A DNA stretch of 5,825 nt from a bacterium. Its GTDB lineage: Bacteria; Cyanobacteriota; Vampirovibrionia; Gastranaerophilales; Gastranaerophilaceae. The position numbers and the translations under genes are program-made. Below are positions 1 through 4,104 of this stretch, in pieces. Positions within the stretch are counted from its first letter, which is position 1. Each line of letters begins with the position of its first letter. Below the pieces are notes generated by a model. It was given only the letters and a program-made list of their open reading frames with translations. It did no database searches and was not told the DNA's origin. The stretch is from contig JAKSUP010000096.1 in NCBI GenBank assembly GCA_024408905.1, forward strand, positions 1 through 5,825. The letters run 5' to 3'.

Positions 1-12
1 GAGGTAACGAAC

Positions 13-60
13 AAAAACCGATTGTGGTTTGAAAAACCTGCGCGTGGCGAAAACCCACAA
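13..60 (-). terminator. possible weak terminator downstream of the tRNA gene
   Basis: Read on the minus strand, TTGTGG (60-55) can pair with CCACAA (27-22). A small inner hairpin GGTTT/AAACC lies at 26-38. The structure is followed by TCGG and then a run of five Ts. The outer stem is only six base pairs around a long loop, so this is a weak terminator candidate. The same bases are also open on the plus strand in frame 1 up to a TGA at 79-81, so they could instead be the 3' end of a gene entering from the left. The segment is visibly richer in G and C than its surroundings. I cannot decide between these readings. Confidence 0.25.
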
Positions 61-74
61 AAAGCACAAAAAAA

Positions 75-148
75 TAGCTGAGGATGGATTCGAACCGTCG
101 ACCTTGCGGGTATGAGCCGCACGCTCTCACCAACTGAGCTACTCAGCC
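75..148 (-). tRNA. tRNA-Met (CAU), elongator type
   Basis: A complete 74-base cloverleaf reads on the minus strand: acceptor GGCTGAG pairing with CTCAGCT, D stem GCTC/GAGC, anticodon stem TGCGG/CCGCA with loop CTCATAC, and T loop TTCGAAT. The anticodon CAU lies at 112-114. The G1-U72 wobble pair and discriminator A73 match what I recall of the elongator tRNA-Met of Bacillus. The initiator hallmarks are absent: there is no C1-A72 mismatch and no run of three G-C pairs next to the anticodon loop. A CAU anticodon could also belong to the lysidine-modified tRNA-Ile2, which is less likely here. The T stem GACGG/CCATC holds one C-A mismatch in the middle. The CCA end is not encoded, since TTTT follows A73, so a CCA-adding enzyme is needed. 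Confidence 0.95.
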
Positions 149-216
149 ATATTTGTAACTTAAATTCAATTGTCACTTGCTAATCTTCTCACAAACATAT
201 TTTTATTTCAAGTAAA

Positions 217-251
217 AAGGTCTGAGTAAAAACAATTTTTCCTCAGACCTT
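217..251 (-). terminator. Rho-independent terminator of the 273-599 gene
   Basis: On the minus strand AAGGTCTGAG (251-242) and CTCAGACCTT (226-217) form a perfect ten-base-pair stem around a loop of about 15 bases. The 3' arm runs directly into TTTTT (218-214 region). It starts about 20 bases after the stop codon of the minus-strand gene ending at 273. The plus strand has no T run after the stem, so this terminator works in one direction only and also insulates the tRNA gene from upstream transcription. Confidence 0.85.
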
Positions 252-272
252 AGTAGATATGATGTTTTGGAA

Positions 273-599
273 CTATTTATTTACTTTTATATCTTCTCTA
301 TTTCTTTCAAAAGGTGCTTTTTTATCCAGTCTGTGTTCAATTCTCATTTTGTCAAAATCACCTTTATACATTCTGTGTCCCATAAAATGATGGTGGCATC
401 CATATGCAGGTGGAGGCATTATTCTGCCTCTGAATGGGCAAGGCGCCACAGGTGGTCTATGCAAAGCTGCAAATAAGCTTAATGCACAAAAAACACCTAC
501 AAATGAACCTAACGCAATTACTAAAAATTTCTTGAAAAATTTTGATTGGCAAATACAATTACATTTTTTTTCTTTAATTTCTAAATTTTCTTCTGTCAT
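273..599 (-). CDS. small Cys/His-rich single-pass membrane protein, function unknown
   Basis: This 108-residue protein has no family I recognise. Residues 1-23 are charged and include a compact Cys cluster, KCNCICQ (C13, C15, C17). One hydrophobic membrane segment spans about 24-46. Basic residues just before it (KFFKK) suggest the N-terminus is cytoplasmic and the tail lies outside the inner membrane. The tail is rich in Pro, His and Cys: C54, then CHHH at 68-71, H75 and H89, ending in a strongly charged stretch. Alternating Cys on one side and a CHHH cluster on the other suggest metal binding or thiol chemistry, but that is inference from composition. The start is supported by AAAAGGAG seven bases upstream (607-614). 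The gene is followed by a strong terminator and lies divergent from the multi-Cys gene at 699. A CpxP/Spy-type periplasmic metal sensor was considered, but its repeat motif is not evident. Confidence 0.75.
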   Translation of the reverse strand: MTEENLEIKEKKCNCICQSKFFKKFLVIALGSFVGVFCALSLFAALHRPPVAPCPFRGRIMPPPAYGCHHHFMGHRMYKGDFDKMRIEHRLDKKAPFERNREDIKVNK

Positions 600-606
600 A
601 ATTAAT

Positions 607-614
607 TCTCCTTT
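607..614 (-). promoter_or_regulatory. ribosome binding site of the 273-599 gene
   Basis: AAAAGGAG on the minus strand sits seven bases before the ATG at 599-597. It is a near-consensus Shine-Dalgarno site and fixes this start. The 99-base divergent gap (600-698) is extremely AT-rich and I could not place a convincing -35/-10 pair for this gene. Confidence 0.75.
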
Positions 615-650
615 TTATATTTTTACCTTTTTTAACTCTCTACAAATGGT

Positions 651-687
651 AAACGATATTAAATTTTATTTTGTTCATTTTTCGTTT
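651..687. repeat. spaced inverted repeat AAACGA-N25-TCGTTT
   Basis: AAACGA (651-656) and TCGTTT (682-687) are perfect inverted hexamers separated by 25 bases in the gap between two divergent genes. The centres are 31 bases apart, close to three helical turns. The right arm abuts the TAAAAT box in front of the 699 gene. This could be a paired operator, but six-base arms in AT-rich DNA can arise by chance. Confidence 0.2.
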
Positions 688-692
688 AAAAT
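687..692 (+). promoter_or_regulatory. candidate -10 box (TAAAAT) six bases before the 699 start
   Basis: TAAAAT ends exactly six bases before the ATG at 699. No good -35 hexamer lies 16-18 bases upstream (the position reads TTTTAT), so the box is weak on its own. It gains some support because the exported-protein gene at 2339 has its TATAAT at the same distance from its ATG. If functional, transcription would start at or next to the A of the ATG. No Shine-Dalgarno sequence is present before 699, which fits a leaderless message. Confidence 0.35.
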
Positions 693-698
693 ATTTTT

Positions 699-1193
699 AT
701 GGAAGATTTTTCTCAAAAAGCAGCAGATTATTTTAAATCCGGTTATAACTGTGCGCAAGCTGTGTTTCTAACCTTCGCGTCTCATTATGGTTTTGATGAA
801 AAAACTGCATTAAAAGTGTCATCCTCTTTTGGTGGTGGCATGGGCAGGCTTCGCGAAGTTTGTGGTGCAGTAAGTTCTATGTTTGCGCTTGCAGGGCTTC
901 AAAGAGGTTACACAAGTCCAAGTGACGATATTGCAAAAGCCGAACATTATAAATTTATTCAGCATTTAGCCAATGAATTTAAGGCTGAGTACGGAACAAT
1001 AATTTGTCGTGAATTAATGAGTTTACCCCGTAAAATAGACAATCCGACTCCTGAAAAACGAACTGAAGAATACTATAAAGTCAGACCTTGCGAACATTTT
1101 GTGAGAACTGCAGCCGAAATTGTTGAACGTGAAATCTTAAAACAGGGGTGCGAAAACTCTCCAGTAGAAGAAAATAGCAACTGCGATGAGTAG
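699..1193 (+). CDS. C_GCAxxG_C_C family redox-type protein
   Basis: The 164-residue soluble protein matches the C_GCAxxG_C_C family by its spaced cysteines: GYNCAQAV with C18, the GGGMGR then VCGAVSS segment with C55, C103 in ICRELM, and C131 in PCEHF. In the family a Gly usually follows CGAVx; here that place is Ser59. Family members are presumed cytoplasmic redox or metal-linked proteins, often found beside electron-transfer or thiol genes; the exact reaction is not settled. There is no signal peptide or membrane segment. Beyond the core, the C-terminus has an extra charged tail with two more cysteines (C151, C162), and its last 18 codons plus the stop lie antisense inside the ccdA-like gene. 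The ATG at 699 has no Shine-Dalgarno site and may begin a leaderless message. It is the only upstream start that keeps the conserved N-terminal helix before C18. Confidence 0.9.
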   Translation: MEDFSQKAADYFKSGYNCAQAVFLTFASHYGFDEKTALKVSSSFGGGMGRLREVCGAVSSMFALAGLQRGYTSPSDDIAKAEHYKFIQHLANEFKAEYGTIICRELMSLPRKIDNPTPEKRTEEYYKVRPCEHFVRTAAEIVEREILKQGCENSPVEENSNCDE

Positions 1194-1835
1194 TACTCCG
1201 GAAATTTTTAACAAGATTTCCGTAAACCGTGCCAATGACTTCATGTTTTTTAAACCTGAAGTAAAAAGTCCTGCAATAATAAGTATAGTTCCTTGTCCAA
1301 GCGCAAATAAGAATAACATTAAAATCGCCAGCCACAAATTTTTACCAATGGCTGCAAATGCCATAATCCCTGCAAGAATTGGAGTAGAACACGGAGTCCC
1401 CGCGAGTGCAAAAGTTATACCCAAAAGCACGGGATATACAAACAATGAGTTTGTTTTGTTTGTTGGCATAGATTTTATAATTACAGGAATTTCAAAATCT
1501 AAAAGTCTAACAAGTTTCAAGCCCATTATCATCAAAAAAGATGCAATTATTAATGTAAAATAGGCACCAAAAGCTGAAGCAAAAACACTTCCTGTGAGAG
1601 CGCACACAACACCTATAATCGTAAATACAATGGCTGTCCCAAATATAAAGAAAATTAATTGCAAAAATGTTCTGAATGGTGTTTCTTGGGAATACCCACC
1701 GACATACCCCACAATTAACGGCAACATAGCAAGTGAGCACGGCGATATTGATGCTAAAATTCCACCCAAAAATGATGTGGCGAGCAATATGTACCAAGCT
1801 GTATTTGTTGAAAATACTTGAACAATGTTATCCAT
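1137..1835 (-). CDS. ccdA: CcdA/DsbD-type membrane thiol-disulfide electron carrier
   Basis: The 232-residue hydrophobic protein has about six membrane helices (roughly 17-42, 56-80, 86-112, 131-158, 165-192 and 206-228). This is the size and topology of CcdA, the stand-alone form of the DsbD transmembrane domain. The two hallmark cysteines are present in matching motifs, SPCSLAMLP (C33) in helix 1 and GTPCSTP (C149) in helix 4. In the family these take electrons from cytoplasmic thioredoxin and pass them to a thioredoxin-like protein outside the inner membrane, for cytochrome c maturation or general disulfide reduction. No cytochrome c maturation gene is in view, so the end use is open. Its ATG overlaps the upstream thioredoxin gene by eight bases, with AAGGAAG just before it, so the pair is probably translationally coupled. 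The 3' end runs 57 bases into the opposing 699-1193 gene and no terminator was seen. Confidence 0.93.
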   Translation of the reverse strand: MDNIVQVFSTNTAWYILLATSFLGGILASISPCSLAMLPLIVGYVGGYSQETPFRTFLQLIFFIFGTAIVFTIIGVVCALTGSVFASAFGAYFTLIIASFLMIMGLKLVRLLDFEIPVIIKSMPTNKTNSLFVYPVLLGITFALAGTPCSTPILAGIMAFAAIGKNLWLAILMLFLFALGQGTILIIAGLFTSGLKNMKSLARFTEILLKISGVLLIAVAIFFYWRVFAPLF

Positions 1836-2217
1836 TAATTGCTTCCTTTATATAATTTTCCAATATTTTAGGTTGTATTGAACCTTCAATCCTTCTCACC
1901 GTTTTACCCTTAGCATCCTTGAACACCGTTGTAGGGACAAGTTTTACATCATATTCTTTTATAATATTAGAATTACCCTTTTTAGTTACATCAACTTTTT
2001 TTAATTCGATTTTACTACTATAGCTTGGGTAAACTTCTTCAAAGATTTTTTCCAATTCTTGACACTCATAACACATAGGAGATGAAAATTTAATAATTTC
2101 AGGCCCCTGTGACGCATTACTCGGCAAATTAAGCAACGACTTATCTTGTGTTAGTCCCCAATACACACACAACGGAATAATAAAAATCAGTAATGCAATA
2201 AAAATGTTTCTGTTCAT
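1828..2217 (-). CDS. membrane-anchored thioredoxin-like protein
   Basis: The 129-residue protein starts with an uncleaved-looking anchor or signal at about residues 4-21, so the rest should face the periplasm. The thioredoxin fold is visible in order: a strand IIKFSS, the active site CYEC (C49, C52) at the start of a helix, a strand ELKKVDV, and LVPTTVF with the cis-proline P95. The usual Trp before the first Cys is missing (SSPMCYEC), and the inner pair is Tyr-Glu rather than Gly-Pro, so its redox potential may differ from that of thioredoxin. It is first in an operon with the ccdA-like gene, overlapping it by eight bases, and is the obvious partner to receive electrons from it. Targets could be apocytochrome c or other exported thiols, which is inference. 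AAGGAG at 2226-2231 fixes the start. Confidence 0.88.
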   Translation of the reverse strand: MNRNIFIALLIFIIPLCVYWGLTQDKSLLNLPSNASQGPEIIKFSSPMCYECQELEKIFEEVYPSYSSKIELKKVDVTKKGNSNIIKEYDVKLVPTTVFKDAKGKTVRRIEGSIQPKILENYIKEAING

Positions 2218-2225
2218 AATAATAT

Positions 2226-2231
2226 CTCCTT
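2226..2231 (-). promoter_or_regulatory. ribosome binding site of the thioredoxin-like gene
   Basis: AAGGAG on the minus strand lies eight bases before the ATG at 2217-2215. It is a consensus Shine-Dalgarno site and leaves little doubt about the start. I found no clear -35/-10 pair for this operon. Several AT-rich boxes exist between 2240 and 2300 but none is well spaced. Confidence 0.75.
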
Positions 2232-2267
2232 CTATAGCTTACCATAGAATACTGCTTTATAATAATT

Positions 2268-2296
2268 GTTAAATCCCCAAACAGGGGAATGTTAAA
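2268..2296. promoter_or_regulatory. operator-like inverted repeat between divergent genes
   Basis: TCCCC (2274-2278) and GGGGA (2284-2288) form a perfect five-base inverted repeat around AAACA, and the block is flanked by GTTAAA on both sides as a direct repeat (2268-2273 and 2291-2296). It is the only GC-rich patch in the 121-base gap between the thioredoxin-like gene and the exported-protein gene, and it ends 15 bases upstream of the -35 of the latter. A dyad here could bind a regulator of one or both genes. It might also form a small hairpin in the leader of the minus-strand operon. Confidence 0.4.
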
Positions 2297-2302
2297 ATAT
2301 AT

Positions 2303-2332
2303 TTGGACTTTGATTAAGGAATATAGTATAAT
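2303..2332 (+). promoter_or_regulatory. sigma70-type promoter of the exported-protein gene
   Basis: TTGGAC (2303-2308) and a perfect TATAAT (2327-2332) are separated by 18 bases. The -10 box ends six bases before the ATG at 2339, so the predicted transcription start falls at or within a base or two of the start codon. The message would have essentially no leader. AAGG at 2333-2336 is too close to the ATG to serve as a normal Shine-Dalgarno site. Confidence 0.75.
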
Positions 2333-2338
2333 AAGGCT

Positions 2339-3493
2339 ATGAGGAAGAGGTTAGCTTTATTATTAATAAGTCTATTTTTGTTGCAAAATGTAACTCTTGC
2401 AGCAGAAGATGTTTTTCAAGGTCATGCAGAATATGATGATGAGTTCGTCGAACTGGATAAAAAACTTTATACCGGAAAAACCGAAACCCTCGAAAAACGT
2501 GATACTATCGAAATGACTGTATCACAAGTCATTGATGGCAGTTTCTCCTTTGAAGGAGATGAATTTTTTGCACAAGTTACAGGTGATGTGATAGGTGATA
2601 AAGGAGTTATTATTCCCAAAGGAACAGTTGCTCACGGCACAATACAAGAATCTTCAGCCTCAAAACGCTTAGGCCGTGACGGATACATAAATTTAAGTTT
2701 TGATTACTTGGTAACACCTGATGGACGCGAAATCCCTATAGAAGGGAAAATGTCTACGAAATTGCACCCCGTAAAAGCTGCTGCTAAGATTGTAGCAACT
2801 GATGTCGGTTATACTCTTGGGGGTGGTGCAATAGGTGGATTTATGGCCGTTCAGGCATTGGGGTTAGAAGCAGCTATTGCATCTCAAGGCTGGACTGTTG
2901 CAGGTGGTGCTGCTGTCGGTGGCGCAGTAGGTTTAGGAATGTCACTATACAGAAAAGGAAAAGACGTACTCATTGCACCGGGGGACGAAATTAAAGTAAA
3001 AATTCTTTCAAATGTAGAATTGCCTGTATACCGTGATGAAGCACTTAAACAAGAGGAAAAACAATATCCCGGAATTGATATAAGAGTCGCCAACATTTTG
3101 TATGAAAAAGACCCTTTCGGCGAAGTTAATACGCTCACTCTTTCGGTATCAGTTTCAAATATGTCTGACAGAAATTTCTCAGGCATGGATATTTGTTTGA
3201 TGAATGATTATAACAACATTTTTAATCCATCTATCTTTGGTGATACAAAACTTGTATTCTCACAATTTAAACCGGGCGACAGACGTGCAGGGAAAATATC
3301 TTTTGCAGTAGACAACGTGAAACATTCATTTTGGTTGGTTGTAAATGATAGACGAACAAACAAACCACTGGTCAAAGTTTCTCTGGACAACGCTTATAAA
3401 AATGTATCAAAAGATGTTAAAAAGCGTAATGATAAAATAAAAAAACATAAAAAGAATTATTACAAAGAAGAAGATCCGTTTGCCGGTACATAA
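2339..3493 (+). CDS. exported protein with VirB10/TrbI-like core and glycine-zipper insert
   Basis: The 384-residue protein begins with a Sec signal peptide (basic MRKR, hydrophobic core, cut near residue 21 at TLA). Residues about 56-142 are beta-rich and carry IPKGTVAHG and TPDGREIPI, which resemble strand motifs in the C-terminal domain of VirB10/TrbI proteins. Residues 150-205 are a hydrophobic, glycine-rich insert with two zipper runs (GGGAIGG near 161-167 and GGAAVGGAVGLG near 189-200), able to form paired helices in or against a membrane. APGDEIKVKI at 213-222 resumes the beta part. Residues about 245-350 look like an Ig-type beta domain, and the end (352-384) is lysine-rich. I know no named family for the whole chain, and no secretion-system genes are nearby. 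The start gives a complete signal peptide and lies directly after a strong promoter; the next Met (59) would lose the signal. Confidence 0.8.
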   Translation: MRKRLALLLISLFLLQNVTLAAEDVFQGHAEYDDEFVELDKKLYTGKTETLEKRDTIEMTVSQVIDGSFSFEGDEFFAQVTGDVIGDKGVIIPKGTVAHGTIQESSASKRLGRDGYINLSFDYLVTPDGREIPIEGKMSTKLHPVKAAAKIVATDVGYTLGGGAIGGFMAVQALGLEAAIASQGWTVAGGAAVGGAVGLGMSLYRKGKDVLIAPGDEIKVKILSNVELPVYRDEALKQEEKQYPGIDIRVANILYEKDPFGEVNTLTLSVSVSNMSDRNFSGMDICLMNDYNNIFNPSIFGDTKLVFSQFKPGDRRAGKISFAVDNVKHSFWLVVNDRRTNKPLVKVSLDNAYKNVSKDVKKRNDKIKKHKKNYYKEEDPFAGT

Positions 3494-3521
3494 AAAAGCG
3501 AGCTTTGAAGCTCGCTTTTTT
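3492..3521. terminator. bidirectional Rho-independent terminator
   Basis: GCGAGCT (3498-3504) pairs perfectly with AGCTCGC (3509-3515) around TTGA. Six As precede the stem and six Ts follow it, so both strands show a GC-rich hairpin with a T run. It lies in the 46-base gap between the convergent exported-protein gene and apt and should end both transcripts. The A run overlaps the stop codon of the plus-strand gene. Confidence 0.92.
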
Positions 3522-3539
3522 AACGGTATTTTACGATAA

Positions 3540-4085
3540 TTAATCAAGGTCATAATGAAGCATTGAAACAACTTTTACTCCACCGGCTTCAATTTTTTCT
3601 CTGCCTTTTAATGGATCAAGTTCAATAATGAACGCAGTAGAAACGACTTCAGCTCCGGCTTTTCTTACCAAATTACATGCAGCAGCTGCAGTTCCACCGG
3701 TTGCTAATAAATCATCAATAACAATAACTCTATCGCCTGCTTTGACAGCATCTTCATGCATTTCAATGGTATCAGTTCCGTATTCCAAAGAATAACTTTC
3801 TTTTATTGTTTTTGCAGGAAGTTTGTTTGGTTTTCTAATCGGAATAAAACCAACCCCCAGTTTATATGCCAATGCTGCACCAAAAATAAATCCACGTGAT
3901 TCTATGCCTGCAATATAATCAACTTTTTCGTCCTTAAATTGCTCATACAAAAAATTAATCATTTTTTCCATTGCAACATTATCTTTTACAGCAGTCGTAA
4001 TATCTAAAAACAATATACCCGGTTTTGGGAAATCCGGAACTTGTCTGACATGTTCTCTAACGTAATCTAAATCTGTTGTTACCAT
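3540..4085 (-). CDS. apt: adenine phosphoribosyltransferase
   Basis: The 181-residue cytoplasmic enzyme makes AMP and pyrophosphate from adenine and PRPP in purine salvage. Its length is that of bacterial Apt (about 170-185). Family landmarks run in order: VPDFPKPGILFLDIT near the N-terminus, GIESRGFIFGAALA in the middle, the flexible-loop region RKPNKLPAKT, and the PRPP-binding motif VIVIDDLLATGGT with its acidic pair and glycine-rich turn. Every expected segment is present, so the gene looks intact. AGGAGA five bases upstream (4091-4096) supports the ATG. It lies 19 bases after the glycosyltransferase stop on the same strand with no terminator between, so the two are likely co-transcribed, and it ends at the shared bidirectional terminator. 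Confidence 0.97.
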   Translation of the reverse strand: MVTTDLDYVREHVRQVPDFPKPGILFLDITTAVKDNVAMEKMINFLYEQFKDEKVDYIAGIESRGFIFGAALAYKLGVGFIPIRKPNKLPAKTIKESYSLEYGTDTIEMHEDAVKAGDRVIVIDDLLATGGTAAAACNLVRKAGAEVVSTAFIIELDPLKGREKIEAGGVKVVSMLHYDLD

Positions 4086-4104
4086 TTTGTTCTCCTATAT
4101 ATAA

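Noticed and set aside
1..81. Open plus-strand frame ending at TGA 79-81, read as the tail of a gene entering from the left
   Set aside because: Only about 26 codons are visible, it runs into the tRNA 3' end, no family motif is recognisable, and the same bases can be read as a weak terminator region; not enough to call a gene.
149..216. Promoter for the tRNA gene on the minus strand
   Set aside because: GTGACA and TACAAAT are present but their spacing (about 13 bases) is wrong for a sigma70 promoter, and no other pair fits.
1186..1563. 125-codon plus-strand open frame within the ccdA-like gene
   Set aside because: It lies entirely antisense to conserved CcdA motifs, has no ribosome site of its own and shows no family features; it is a shadow of the real gene.
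2274..2288. TCCCC/GGGGA hairpin as a Rho-independent terminator
   Set aside because: The stem has only five pairs and neither strand has a proper T run after it; an operator or leader hairpin fits better.
2884..3186. 100-codon minus-strand open frame within the exported-protein gene
   Set aside because: It is the reverse strand of the glycine-rich and Ig-like regions, with low-complexity Pro/Ala/Thr content and no ribosome site; judged a shadow.
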